This document shows positions 1 to 12,006 of a stretch of 64,000 bases of DNA, one piece after another. The translations under genes were made by a program, and so were the position numbers. Every line of letters begins with the position of its first letter. Position 1 is the stretch's first letter. This DNA is from Anthostomella pinea. Taxonomy: Eukaryota; Ascomycota; Sordariomycetes; Xylariales; Xylariaceae. Location: assembly GCA_963556695.1 (NCBI GenBank), contig CAUWAG010000003.1, positions 7,316,001 to 7,380,000 of the forward strand, written 5' to 3'. The notes beneath the pieces are model-generated. The model was not told where the DNA came from. It did no database searches and worked only from the letters and a program-made list of their open reading frames with translations.

Positions 1-2337
1 CAACCGTTTTCGGGTCGCTTATGACTCCGACAAGGTTCAGGATCATATCATCAGTCATGAATTCACCTCCACTCATCCAAAACGCGAAGATGGCATCAAG
101 CATACAAGGATTGGATACCGGACGTGCCTTTTCGCTGTTAAGTTCCGGATCTGCATTCCGCCGATTCCGCGCGAAGCTACTCGCGGTCACACCGGAGGCC
201 AGCAGCAACTTCTTGTACGCTTCTTCCATGGAGCCTGGCAGTCCACCCAAGAATAAGTTGTCCAGATCCTGGAATTGTAAGAAGTGTCCCTGTGCCGCAC
301 TAAGAGTCAGCAACTACCCTATAGTGGTTTGTTCGAGACGGTTATAGGACCAGGCAATGGGCTCGAAAGGCGGAACAACCATTGCGATACCCGATTCAAG
401 TATATCAACCATACTGAATGAAGCACTGAGCAATGTTAGAGCCCCCTGAAATGTCGGAGACGGAGTCGTCTTATCCCGCCACGCTGATTATCCTAGGATC
501 GAATGCACGCGGATGGCAGGCTAAAATACTTACCATGTCAGGCCAGACAGGATCGTTCGGGTATAGCGAGCGACAGGCGACGTAGAGATGCACCATGGCG
601 GTAAGGCCTCGCTAGCCGTACTCGAAGCTGACAGCATTGTTATGTGACTGCAAATACACGCCATACTTTATTTAGCATGCCACACTTGACGGGGTTGATA
701 CGAAGGAAGTAGTCCGGCTCAGTCATGAAACTTGGCAAGTCGGGCATGTTCCTCGTATTCAAAGCCCTGCCAGCGTATTCAAAGCCCTGCCAGATGTATG
801 TCTCGCAACGGCGAAACTCTTCCGAAAATTGTCCCCAAGAACATCGAGTTCGTAGGCGCCCAGGACGCCGGTCAGCCATTCTGTCTTCTGGGAACTACCG
901 AGAACGGCTGCTGATCGAGTTTCTTGCTTCTGAACTCCGAAATTTTGGTACGAGTGTGCCGCTGAACCTCTTTTAGTGCTTTTTGAGGCACCGTTTGGAG
1001 CTCGTCCTGGATATCAAGGAGCATCTCCATTCCGAAGGCGGTCCAAACGGGGATGCTTCTAGTCTTGAACATGGCACCGATTCCCGAGGTGATTCCATCA
1101 CTAGCGAATGACTGTGCCATGCCCTGCGAGATGCTCTGTAAACATGGCAGCATACTTTTGATGCGGCGGAACGTCTCTGGGACGTTAGGATCGCCGACGT
1201 ACTCCGCTTCTCCCAACAACAAATATTGACTGCCTCTGGCTTCGCCTCCCACAGAGAGTGCTTGAGAGCCGTGAAGGTCTCCCATAAGCAGAGTTCCGAG
1301 TGGCTACAGCCAAGTGAAGCAACCCCTGGTGACGGCTCCAGAAAACTCCTCAGGTCCACGTTGTTTTGGATCATGCTGGACTGGTGGTTCTCGTATATGA
1401 ATATGCCCGGGAAATTCCAAGCAGGGTATGCCGAAGAGGGGTATTTCTTAGGCCGTTCGATTGGCAAGCCCAGCTCATGCTCGGCTCGCCGAACGAGCTG
1501 AATGGCGGTGTTCGTGATCAGCGAGCAGAAGATGAGTTCTGTCCTGCCCTCTCTGTACCCACTCCAACCCTGCCGGACCATAGATCGTACGTCATCTACT
1601 TCCTGCAAGAATGTGAAGATGGGAAAGAAGAAATCTTCCTCAATATCTTCCTCGCTCTTGATCAGGGTAACGGGGACTAAGTCTGTCAGCTTGTAGTCGT
1701 TCTCATCTTGCTCGACGGGGCTGCTCGGCTCAATCTCCGGTCCTTGGTCTGAAGAATGCTCGACCTGGAGGCCGGAGAAGCGGTTGACTAGCTTGATCAA
1801 TGGGTCTGGTTCTTCCGATCTTGAAGCCGCATGAGTTTGCCTCTTGACATGGGAAGTACGAGCTTCCTTGAATGGGCGTAAGATCTCTCAGGCGGCGGTG
1901 AGAACATTGGTGAAGTGTGCATGGCATTGATTGCTTCCAAAGCTGTCATGGGCGTGATCTTCATACCACTGGGTACACCTCCTTCGGGCTTCGATGGCAC
2001 GACTGAAGACGTTATCCAGTGCTCTAGGTATGGTCACCTTGGGCTTGAAGTCGGCGATGGCCTTCGCCATGCGGCTGAAATCGGAGACACTGATGGCATA
2101 TTTTGGCCAGTGGTCGTTGACTTGGCTGTGGCTTGCTTTGGACGTCTCGCGAGCCTGCTTTCTGGCCTTTCCCTTCAACCTTGTGCTTGGGGTTGGACTC
2201 GCAGAGGCAGACGAGGCAGGTTCGGCAACAATGTAACCACATTTCAGCGAGTTCAGAGCCAGCCACCCAGCGATGGACTCGGTGTCCTCCTTGTACTGTC
2301 TGTAGGTGGCAGCGTGATCAGCGGCAAGTGAATCCAT
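1..2337 (-). pseudogene. DUF6604-family protein, degenerate and 3'-truncated by window edge
   Basis: The reading starts at ATG 2337 (MDSLAADHAATYRQYK...) and resembles the N-terminal domain of fungal DUF6604 proteins: a 'TYRQYKEDTESIAGWL' start, then a later block reading 'VDDVRSMVRQGWSGYREGR' and 'TNTAIQLVRRAEHEL'. The function of the family is unknown to me. The frame is broken several times. There is an in-frame TGA at 1888-1890, between a TAA and an EILRPF segment that continues in the same frame. Frame changes occur near 1230 and near 880-960. A 20-bp tandem duplication (754-773 and 774-793) also shifts frame, and removing one copy reconnects the two sides. A plausible donor (GTAAGTA) lies at 533. 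Coding-like sequence in a further frame runs from about 300 to base 1 and off the window. Introns could explain some breaks but not the TGA or the duplication. I read this as a pseudogene; a sequencing or assembly error is the main alternative. Confidence 0.7.
754..793. repeat. 20-bp perfect tandem duplication
   Basis: Two back-to-back identical 20-bp units (754-773 and 774-793), beginning cgtattcaaag and ending ccctgccag. The length is not a multiple of three, so one copy shifts the reading frame of the DUF6604 pseudogene. Confidence 0.95.
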
Positions 2338-3002
2338 CGTTGGTAGGTGAACAGTCTGTAAGAGCACCACATGTTAGCCTAGGAATATGGTTGCTTTCTT
2401 ATACCACTAGCAATGAAAAGGCAACCACCTACATGTACTCAGGCAACCTTCAACACGTATCTTGGGAGGGTGTACGTGAGAGAAAAGAACAGAAACTTGG
2501 TCATCGGTGAATCACTTCACCCCGGGGACTTTTGTGGACTTCATGCTGGGGCAAGAATCACGGCCACCTATCACCGCCGCCCCGCTCACTGGAGCCGGAG
2601 CTTGGGAAACACCTCGCCATTATTGGGTACTGAGAATCACCAAGTGTGATGAAGATACGACTTTAAGTAGCAAGATACAGGGGCAACACTGAACTGTCCT
2701 TGTTCTGAAATACCTAACGTTGATGTATGCAGGTTGGTGGGCATTAAAGCTCGAAACCTAACTGATGACTGTGGCGGGGTATCGTGCACACACTTAAAGA
2801 GACCCCTATAACCCCGCCTCGCCCGCCCTTGCACCCCCGACCCCGCGACAGCTCCAGGTCTCACGCTGGGACGCGTCTTCGCATTGCAGGCTGAAGCCTC
2901 CATCTTCCATCTTCCATCTTCCTCGCCCACAAACCAACCACCTCCTGGTCTGCAAGTCGACACACCTCTTCTCAGATAATGACCTGATCCTTTCCACCTG
3001 CA
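2338..3002. other. Divergent intergenic region, DUF6604 pseudogene / Nas2
   Basis: No gene seen. It should hold both promoters. Around 2898-2922 is a short pyrimidine run of repeated CTTCCAT units, about 90 bp upstream of the Nas2 start. No clear TATA box was recognised. Confidence 0.6.
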
Positions 3003-3910
3003 ATGGGCCTTCCATTAAGAATGGACAACATCCACGCACCAACTGTCCCCGCGGGACCCTCGTCTGGCCGCGTCACGAACGGCAATGCGAAACAGCTCTC
3101 CTTTGCTGAGCTGCAACTCAAGAAGGAAAACATGGAGGCCGAGCTGAAGGCTCTGGGCAGTGTTCTGGATTCGGTTGGCTACCAAGGACCTACGTGTTTC
3201 CGTCTTCTTTGCTGATCACGTCGAATAGCACGGTGCCAATATGGAAACTCCTCTTACCACAACTGATGGATTCCCCAGGGCAGACATCGACGTTCCCCAG
3301 AGTATGAGACCCAGCTGGTATGGTACCGTAACCTGGACTGACAGTTTTGATAGTCCGTACGACGCGAGCGCGGATAATCCACCTCAAGAATGACTACAAA
3401 GACATTATGAACGCTATCGAGAAGCACCTCCACGAGCACTTTGCGAGCCTACAAGATACCGACGACGTTGTGCCTACCTCCACAACCCATGCTGGTATGA
3501 TGGGTGATTACATCCCCCAGACTCTGGACGAGCCCTTTGCAAAAGTCAACAGTGTTGTCACGGACAGCCCAGCCGACACAGCAGGCATGAAGGCCGGTGA
3601 CGAGATCCGGAGTTTCGGATACGTCAACAAGAGGAATCATGACGGCCTCAAGAAGGTGGCTGAGTGCGTTCAGGGAAACGAAGGGGTAAGTCCAGGTCCC
3701 GGCATCTACAAACGTGGGAGCATTGGCGGGAATTGGTATGGTCCCACTTTGAATCCACACCACTGACCTTGTAACTGTTAGCAACGGATTCTCGTCAAAG
3801 TATCTCGTCGAACCGAATCAAGTACGAGCCAGGAGTTGCAGCTCAACCTAATACCGAGACGCGATTGGGGTGGTCGCGGTCTTCTGGGCTGCCACATCTT
3901 GCCACTGTAG
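3003..3910 (+). CDS. NAS2: 26S proteasome assembly chaperone Nas2/PSMD9 (PDZ protein)
   Basis: Exons 3003-3173, 3229-3301, 3354-3685 and 3782-3910 give 705 nt (234 aa) with all phases matching. Introns are 55, 52 and 96 bp. The N-terminal half (residues about 35-120) is the helical Nas2 domain, with MEAELKALGSVLDS followed by the DIDVPQ-IRTTRARIIHLKNDYK block. Residues about 145-210 form the PDZ domain (SPADTAGMKAGDEIRSFG). The end, RRDWGGRGLLGCHILPL, is the usual conserved C-terminus of the family. In yeast and man this chaperone binds the Rpt5 ATPase C-terminus during assembly of the 19S base in the cytosol and nucleus. A second in-frame ATG at 3021 is an alternative start. The 20S gene PUP3 lies 7 kb downstream. 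Identification is firm; the exon ends rest on consensus sites and protein continuity. Confidence 0.95.
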
Positions 3911-4372
3911 GGTGCAGTGATGAATGGGTGGCCCGACGTGGCGAGATGACACCTCCGAGACAGCCTGAACATTAGGGCCAGTATCGTACTCCCTTTCCTG
4001 TGTTGTGCCTGGCGTATCCAGAGCACGGCCCAATAACAACGATTGATCAATGGAACCACGAGGCACCGGTCGAGCATCGACTGCGTCCCAATCTGGGCTG
4101 CCATAATAATACTGATCTCCACGTACCCTTGGCTGCCCATAGGTGAGGCTGAAGAGCCCATACATGTGCCCTTGAGTCGCTTTGCTCTGGAAGACGATGC
4201 ACTACCACCAGCCACGTATAAACAACCCATGGCCAGACTGCTCCTGAGAAAACACCACAGGCTTGTGTCAAACTCGATGGAAAAAGCCAGAGATAGGTGG
4301 AAGCAATCGGATGATCCAGATAACAAATAGTGGTGCCAACTGCTTGAACATGCCCTCAAATAGCAAAGGCAT
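3848..4372 (-). CDS. Possible small membrane protein (weak model)
   Basis: I do not recognise it. Reading the minus strand from ATG 4372 gives a hydrophobic start (MPLLFEGMFKQLAPLFVIW) that stops after 34 codons. A second frame then gives another hydrophobic stretch (GAVWPWVVYTWLVVV). A third frame gives a polar, coding-like tail (residues DQYYYGSPDWDAVDARPVPRG and onward) ending at 3848. Joining them needs two introns whose borders I could not fix. The last 63 nt would overlap the Nas2 CDS end on the other strand. It may equally be chance open frames in the Nas2 3' region and Ran promoter. Confidence 0.25.
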
Positions 4373-4998
4373 CGGGCACTACCAGCGTCTTACCTTAAAT
4401 CAGCAAGAGACAGCCTAGAATGGACAATAGAAGATGAAACAATGACCACCAAATACTAGAAAATGCTGCACGTGAACGTTGAGTGCGTCCCCGTCCCAAA
4501 TACAAGTAGAAAGGGGAAGTACTCCTGCCGGATGCAACCTTGGAATCGTCACTGCTCGTTCATTCCTGCTACCGGTACACCTGCACCGGACCTCCCAGCT
4601 GCACACAATCGATTGTCGGGCCGTCACGTGCTGCCCCGCAACCGACCGACGCCCAATTTCTTTGACAGCCCAAGCCCCAAGTAAGGCTTTAGGTCTGCAC
4701 CCAAATTCCCGCCCCTCCAGGCCCTCCAAACTCTTCCACCCAAAGGCATCGGTGAACCACCAAGAACTTCGCGAAACAACTTACTCCCGACGATCACCCA
4801 CCATCCAGGTACGCCCTCTCCCATATAAACCCCAGCTTCCTGCGCCGGCTACCTCACCACGCTCTACTCCATACTTCCTCCTTACTCCTCGGCCGGACAT
4901 CTATCTCTCTGCGCATTCGAGCTCTTACCCCATACTGACGTAGAGACTAGTCTCCATTCCGTGTTTATCTCCCAACAACACCCGAACCATCATCCACA
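4373..4998. promoter_or_regulatory. Upstream region of the Ran gene
   Basis: Strongly pyrimidine-rich sequence from about 4730 to the Ran ATG, as is usual for highly expressed fungal housekeeping genes. The leader just before the start is CA/CT-rich (cccgaaccatcatccacaATGG). No other gene was recognised. Confidence 0.5.
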
Positions 4999-5979
4999 AT
5001 GGCCGCCGAGGCTCCCCCTACCTTCAAGCTCGTCCTTGTCGGCGATGGCGGTACTGGAAAGGTATGTCATATCATCCCGCCTCCTCGCACTTCCCGCGAT
5101 GCATGCGCAGGCTGTATTGTCACCACCGCAGGCGGTTTGCCCCTCCTCTGGTCCCAAGACACAACCATGCTCTTGATGATGATGCATGCGCTGACTGTGA
5201 TATCCAGACCACCTTCGTCAAGCGCCACTTGACTGGTGAATTCGAGAAGAAGTACATGGCCACTCTCGGTGTCGAAGTCCATCCCCTTGCCTTCACGACC
5301 GTAAGTACCACAGGCGACACACGCAACCGCCCTCTCTACTCCCATCACCCGGGGAATGCCCGCTGACCGTCGACAGAACTTCGGTCAACTCATCTTCGAT
5401 GTCTGGGATACCGCTGGTCAGGAGAAGTTCGGTGGTCTCCGTGACGGGTACTACATCAACGGCCAGTGCGGTATCATCATGTTCGATGTCACCTCCCGCA
5501 TTACCTACAAGAATGTCCCGAACTGGCACCGTAAGTAGCGTGGAAACACCTGCCTCCCGGTTACATCCTCTAACAAATTTCCTTAAGGTGACCTGGTCCG
5601 CGTCTGCGAGAACATCCCCATCGTCCTGTGCGGTAACAAGGTTGATGTGAAGGAACGCAAGGTCAAGGCCAAGACCATTACTTTCCACCGCAAGAAGAAC
5701 CTCCAGTACTACGATATCTCGGCCAAGTCCAACTACAACTTCGAGAAGCCGTTCCTGTGGCTTGCCCGCAAGCTTGTCGGCAACCCTGGCTTGGTGAGTT
5801 ACCAATCAATTACTGATCGGCATGTAAAAAGCTAACCATTTTAGGACTTCGTCGCTGCCCCTGCTCTTGCTCCCCCCACCGCCCAAGTCGATGAGGCTCT
5901 GCTCGAGGAGTACCGCAAGGAGATGGAGACCGCGGCCACCATGCCCCTGCCTGGCGAGGATGACGATGATGACTTGTAA
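4999..5979 (+). CDS. Ran GTPase (nuclear transport)
   Basis: Five exons (4999-5061, 5208-5300, 5377-5530, 5588-5793, 5845-5979) give 651 nt and 216 aa, the normal Ran length. The first intron falls exactly after the P-loop lysine (GDGGTGK|TT). Further Ran hallmarks are switch I with [16 protein letters not shown], switch II with [18 protein letters not shown], the [11 protein letters not shown] guanine-specificity loop, the [12 protein letters not shown] block, and the acidic C-terminus EDDDDDL. Ran-GTP drives nuclear import and export via karyopherins and also acts in spindle and envelope assembly. It corresponds to yeast GSP1. The intact acidic tail and all nucleotide-binding motifs indicate a functional gene. 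Introns are 146, 76, 57 and 51 bp. Confidence 0.98.
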
Positions 5980-7585
5980 GCGGGTCATGACGACAGACGG
6001 ACTGCACGGACGAAGTGAGCAAAACGACTGTGCTCGGCTAAGAAGCGTTGCCACTCATGCTGGCAGGAGCAGGAGTTGCTGGCATACATGGATATGATGG
6101 GTCATGATAATGCTTTGACTTGGGCAAGGATCAAGAGCTACGTAGTGTGGGCAGGTGCGAACAGTCGCGTGGGTCCTGGGCTGTGGTCGACAGACGGACC
6201 TTTGATGGCGGCTGATTTCCCAATGCATCGCTGCTTTTACAACCACTAGATAGTTCCCGCGATAGACACCATTACGGGAGAAGAAACAGCGTTTTCTCCT
6301 GAATACATGCTTGTGCAGTACCCAATATATGAACCCTTCCAGACTAAAAGGCTACACGCCCTGAGCTGAGGCGACATCCATGCTGTAATCAAATTACTTA
6401 GAAGCACGGCTTCCCCCTGACTTAGTTCAAGAAGCCGAGGCTTATGCTCACGAGCCGTTTACGTATGAGTCCAGAATGACTCTAACGAGAGCATATTGGT
6501 ACAGTTTATTTTGGACAGTTAGCATAGTCGCCGGTCTATGCATTGTCTCTGTAGATTTTAGCAAGGCTTGATCACCTTGATGTATGACGAGTCTTAGGTA
6601 CTGACTCGACGCACGACTCGGAACCGATATAAGGTAAGCGTATCAGGTAGTGATGAGTGTGAAATCCTGACAAGTCAAGGGATTCTGCATGACAAGAGCT
6701 ACATGTCGCTTCGCATCTAGCTACTCTGGCCATCACATCCAGACGAGTATAGGATACATGCTCGCATGTCCCGTCAGGCCCAGCCAGCGAGCTGCCAACA
6801 CTCCTGGTTCAAGATAAGTTGGATATGCCGTCAACCAAATGGTAGAGATGAGGCTGACGGTCGTTCCCGTGTCTGAACGGTGAACCCCCCTCGCCCCGAT
6901 CTCATGAGTAAGTCAAGGACTCTAGCCCACAGCAGCCTTGCAGTCCATGATGCACGAAATAGCAGCTGTCCAATTAGAATGTGGTCGAGGCGTCGGAACC
7001 GGCAGACTGGCCAGGTATAGGGGTCTTGATTGTGGAAGCTCGATTTGTCAGAGCGCTTTCCAGGTTGTATTGGGCGATGGTGCACCGCACAGGGCATCTG
7101 CAGGAATACCTAGGAGGTACATGCAAGCAGAGAACACGTATTGAAAAATAGCGCCCCCACCTCGTGCCCTGAATGCCCTGAATGCGCCGGGTACCCCAAC
7201 CTGGAAGTCGGAAAGTCCCTGCCAACTGCAATCCGCGTGCCGCTTTCCACGCATCCCGGCATCCATCCACCCACCATCCTGCCAGCCGCCAGCCTGCGAG
7301 CCTGCTAGCATCTTCTTGACTTCGAACCCATTCTTTCTTTGGCCACCTGCACTCCAGCAGTTCGCGGTTAGTGTCTCTGTCTCACGTAGAAAGACATGTG
7401 GCATCTTTGAGGAATCGCATTGCCCTCCTCCCACCGGCCGTCCATATTACCAGCCTCTTTATCCCTTCCACCTCTCCTACTGCTTGGTCTTTGACAATTT
7501 CGTCTCTACCCACCCACCGTCCTCGTTAACGGTTCACATCGTGCTAAGGCCACACCCCAACACAGGTAGCTAGCTGACAGCAACA
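5980..7585. other. Intergenic region, Ran / SERCA
   Basis: Ran 3' flank, then no recognisable gene. The last 300 bp before the SERCA start are pyrimidine-rich (for example tcttgacttcgaacccattc) and probably carry its promoter and leader. I saw no repeats or RNA genes. Confidence 0.5.
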
Positions 7586-10500
7586 ATGGAGAGCGCCTTC
7601 GCGAAGCCTACACAAGCTGTCCTCGCCAACTTTGGCGTCGACGCAAAAGACGGCCTCAGTTACGAGCAGGTTGTCGAGCTGAGGAGCAAGCATGGAAAGA
7701 ATGGTACGTTGCGCCCTGTAGCTGTGAGGGTGAGAGGGTGCGCAACTGAGGCTAACTGCTACTGCTACTCCAGCCATTCCCGATGAACCACCAACTCCCC
7801 TGTGGGAGCTCATACTCGAACAATTCAAGGATCAACTCGTTATAATCCTGCTGGGTTCTGCTGCCGTGTCCTTTGTCCTGGCTCTTTTCGAGGATGAAGG
7901 CGGCTGGGGCGCATTCGTCGATCCCCTCGTTGTAAGCCTCCCTCGTCAACGCATCTCTTGCGCCGGGCATAAGCTAACCTTGATGGCCACCAGATCTTGA
8001 CTATTCTCATTCTCAATGCCGTCGTTGGTGTTTCCCAAGAAAGCAGCGCCGAGAAGGCCATCGCCGCCCTCCAAGAGTACTCGGCCAACGTTGCTAGCGT
8101 TATCAGAAACAATGGACACATCACGCGCGTCAAGGCTGAAGAGCTGGTACCGGGAGACATTGTCTCAGTGTCTGTGGGCGACCGAATCCCCGCCGACTGC
8201 AGAGTCATTTCGATCGAGAGCAACAGCTTTGCAGTCGACCAGGCCATCCTAACGGGAGAGAGTGAAAGTGTTGGCAAGGACGGCGAAAAGGTCGTCAGTG
8301 ACGAAAAGGCAGTGCTTCAGGATCAGACCAACATGCTCTTCTCCGGAACAACCGTTGTGACTGGCCGGGCCAAAGCCATAGTCGTTTTGACGGGACCGAA
8401 CACTGCGATCGGCGATATTCATGAGAGCATCACCGCTCAGATTTCGGAGCCCACTCCTCTAAAGCAGAAGCTCAACGACTTCGGCGACACCTTGGCCAAG
8501 GTTATCACGGTCATATGCATTGCCGTCTGGCTTATCAACATTCCCAATTTTGCCGACCCAAGCCACGGAAACTGGACCAAGGGTGCCATTTACTACCTGA
8601 AGATTGCCGTGTCCCTTGGCGTCGCGGCCATTCCTGAAGGCCTGGCCGTCGTCATTACGACATGTCTGGCACTGGGTACCCGCAAGATGGCTGCCAAGAA
8701 CGCTGTGGTTCGAAGCCTGCCCTCTGTGGAGACTCTGGGAAGCTGCAGTGTCATCTGCTCAGACAAGACCGGTACTCTGACCACCAACCAGATGAGTGTC
8801 AGCAAGGTCGTTCATATCAGTGAAAATGGCCAGGACCTGGAGGAGCTCGATGTGCAGGGAACTACCTTTGCCCCAAAGGGTGATATCTCACGTAATGGCA
8901 AGGTAGTGCGAGACCTCGCCCAGAGCTCCGCGACGATTTGCCAGATGAATGAGGTGGCTGCGCTTTGCAACGATGCCCGGCTGATGTACGATGCTCGATC
9001 GGGAGCCTTCTCCAACGTAGGAGAACCTACTGAAGGTGCCCTGAGAGTCTTGGCCGAGAAGATCGGACCCTGTGCACCTGCGAACTCGAACCCCGAAGAC
9101 TGCGTCCACCACGCCAGCGCCTGGTACGAACAGAAGTTCCCCCGTCTTGCGACGTTCGAGTTTTCCCGAGACCGCAAGAGCATGTCGGTGGTTGTTCAGG
9201 CTGGTCAACAGAAGAAGCTTCTTGTCAAAGGTGCTCCCGAGTCCATCATTGAGCGATGCACGCACACCCTGGTTGGCGCCAATGGCAAACGGGTTCCTAT
9301 CGACAAGAAACTCTACGATCTGCTTATGAAGGAGGTAACTGATTACGGCAACCGTGGACTTCGTGTTATTGCTCTTGCGAGTGTCGATGATATCGGATCC
9401 AACCCCTTGATCCAAAACGCCAAGTCGACCGCTCACTATGCCCAGTTAGAGCAAAACCTTACGCTCCTTGGTCTTGTTGGCATGCTGGATCCCCCTCGCC
9501 CCGAGGTCTCTGGCGCAATCAAGAAGTGCAAGAATGCTGGAATCAGGGTCATCGTCATCACCGGTGATAACCGCAACACCGCAGAGAGCATTTGCCGAAA
9601 GATTGGAGTTTTCGGAGAATATGAAGACCTCAAGGGCAAGAGTTTCACTGGCAGAGAGTTTGACAATCTGAGTTCCAGCGAGCAGCACGAGGCCGCAAAG
9701 CATGCATCTCTCTTCTCCCGCGTTGAACCCAGCCACAAGTCGAAGCTCGTCGATCTCCTCCAGTCCTTGAACGAAGTGGTCGCGATGACTGGAGATGGAG
9801 TCAATGACGCCCCTGCTCTCAAGAAGGCTGATATCGGTGTCGCAATGGGCTCCGGCACCGACGTCTCGAAAATGGCTGCCGACATGGTTCTCGCTGACGA
9901 CAACTTTGCTACCATCGAGTCCGCCATCGAGGAAGGCCGATCCATCTACAACAACACGCAGCAGTTCATCCGCTACCTCATCTCTTCGAACATTGGTGAA
10001 GTGGTCTCGATCTTCCTCACAGCTGCCCTTGGCATGCCAGAGGCCCTCATTCCCGTCCAACTTCTATGGGTCAACCTCGTCACCGACGGTCTGCCTGCAA
10101 CAGCTTTGTCTTTCAACCCACCGGACCATGATATCATGAAGAGGCAGCCACGGAAGCGCAACGAAGCGCTCATTGGTGGTTGGCTGTTCTTCCGATACAT
10201 GGTCATTGGTATCTATGTTGGTCTAGCTACTGTTGCTGGCTATGCATGGTGGTTCATGTACAACTCCGAGGGACCTCAGATCAGCTTCTACCAGCTGTCT
10301 CACTTCCATCGATGCTCAGCAGAATACTCCGAAATCGGCTGTGAAATGTTCGGTAACGACATGTCAAAGGCAGCTTCGACCGTCTCACTCTCGATCCTTG
10401 TCGTCATCGAAATGCTGAACGCCATGAACGCTCTCTCATCCAGCGAGTCCCTGTTGACTCTGCCTCTGTGGGAGAACATGATGCTTGTGTACGCTATCGC

Positions 10501-10765
10501 TCTGTCGATGGCCCTCCACTTCGCACTGCTATACACTCCGTTCCTTCAGACCCTGTTCTCCATTCTGCCTATGAACTGGAATGAGTGGAAGGCAGTGCTC
10601 ATCATCAGTGCACCTGTTATGTAAGTTGTCCTGCGACAAATCTGAAGAGAATCAAGCCCGCTAACCTTCATTAGCTTGATTGACGAGGTACTCAAGGCTG
10701 CCGAGAGACAGTGGTTCCTGCAGACCAACACGGACGACGCCGCTGAGGCCAAGAAGAAGGCATAA
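7586..10765 (+). CDS. SERCA-type P-type Ca2+-ATPase (type IIA)
   Basis: Exons 7586-7703, 7774-7931, 7994-10620 and 10675-10765 give 2994 nt, 997 aa, the same length as animal SERCA pumps. Visible motifs include the actuator-domain TGES (about residue 179-182), the M4 calcium-site PEGL (about 306-309), the phosphorylation motif DKTGTLTT with Asp at about residue 349, KGAPE in the nucleotide domain, DPPRPEV, and the hinge [18 protein letters not shown]5-M10 helices follow. The predicted role is ATP-driven pumping of Ca2+ into the ER or related secretory compartments. In Neurospora the matching type is nca-1. The C-terminus (AEAKKKA) is lysine-rich and resembles an ER-retrieval tail, which is inference. 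The final intron splits the ATC codon of SAPVILIDE, fixing the reading into the last exon. Confidence 0.97.
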
Positions 10766-11153
10766 TCTCAGACATGAAATAGATCTTGGTTCTAGATAGA
10801 CTAGACTAGATGTACTATAGCTCATTTGCATCTGCGACGACCACGCAGCATATCAACAGTAAAAGCATTATGAATTTCAAACAGACCGATGACCTGCACT
10901 CGTGGTAGATCTTCGTCGTTGATTTAGCCGGCTTTTAGGTAGGCTGCTCAGGTATTGGTACAAGATGGCTCTTCGCCATCGCAAGTCTATTCTGGTCCAT
11001 GCTCCATGCCTTCCACTACCAGCCTCTGTGAACTGTGCCTGTAATCCCGTGATACAACACGGGCACCCGAAACCAGATAACGACCTCTACGCTCTCTGTG
11101 GCCATTCGTAGACACAAGTCTGGTTAGAAAGCTCCGCCTCCACCTCCTCCTCT
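10766..11153. other. Convergent 3' region, SERCA / PUP3
   Basis: Shared 3' flank of two tail-to-tail genes. No gene seen. Short AT-rich stretches near 10790-10880 could serve for polyadenylation of the SERCA mRNA. Confidence 0.5.
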
Positions 11154-12006
11154 TTAGTCCTGTCGTCCCTTGAGTAATCTCTTGGTCACCTTGTCCTTCT
11201 CGACGATGTAGACATGCGCACCCCATCCAGACAGGGCATCTCGGTCGACGGCACTCAGCAGAGCCTGCGAGATGGTCTCGAAGAGGTCCTCGGGGCCCTG
11301 AGAAACAGAGTATCGAGTCAGTAAAATCATATCTATCGCGGCACAAAGAAAGAGAGAGAGAGAGAGAGAGCAACGCACCAGATCGGGCTCCCACAAGCTC
11401 TCGCACATGCCGAACAGCTGCTCGCTCGCGGTGCCGCTGACGATGAAGTCCTTGGCGAAGTCGATGCAGCCGATGGAGTCGAAGCCGCAAATAAAAGGCT
11501 TGCCGGACTTGGGCTCGAGCCCGGCGACGACGGGGCTGACGAAGTAGGGGCCGAAGCGCTTCTCGTAGAGCGAGGACGACACGAGGTTGGCGAAGGTGGT
11601 GGGCGCGATGTTGCGCTCCTCGCGCAGCCGGTACATGTTGACCTTGTAGCGGAACAGGTCCGACACGGTCGACACGTCGGTCGCGAGGCCCGTGAGCCCC
11701 AGGAACACGTCGCCGTACTGGAAGATCTTGGGGAAGTTGTTGGATACTGTTAGGGATTGCAGGCCCAGCCGCAGGTCGCAGGCTATGGCTACGCAGTCCT
11801 TGCCTACCATGGCGACGGCGGCGCCGCCGTCTGCGAGGGGAGGGGAGGTTAGTTGGACGTTCCTACTGATTCGAGGTCGGGGTGGGATGGGATGGGACGG
11901 GAGAGGCGTACTTATGGAGAAGGGGGAGGACTGTGGTGGGTGTTGTTAGCTAGCTGTTCCTGATGCCGTCTCGAGCTCGTCGGTGCTGGGAGATGGAGCT
12001 TACCAT
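11154..12006 (-). CDS. PUP3: 20S proteasome subunit beta-3
   Basis: Exons on the minus strand are 12006-12004, 11930-11912, 11830-11379 and 11297-11154, giving 618 nt and 205 aa, identical in length to yeast Pup3. The first coding exon is only the ATG, immediately followed by the GTAAG donor. The second is 19 nt. The resulting start (MSSPFSINGGAAVAMVGKDC) is typical of beta-3, as are GLATDVSTVSDLFRYK, FGPYFVSPVVAGLE, GFDSIGCIDFAKDFIVSGTA and the end HVYIVEKDKVTKRLLKGRQD. Beta-3 is a non-catalytic subunit: there is no processed propeptide with a catalytic Thr. It is part of the 20S core inner ring. Head-to-head with the UBX-type gene, 564 bp apart. The third intron contains a CT dinucleotide run. 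Confidence 0.96.
11350..11370. repeat. (AG)n microsatellite in PUP3 intron
   Basis: About ten AG units within PUP3 intron 3. On the coding strand it reads as a CT run shortly after the donor. It is likely length-polymorphic. Confidence 0.9.

Noticed and set aside
8888..10206. Minus-strand open frames opposite the SERCA gene
   Set aside because: Shadows of a strongly supported coding exon.
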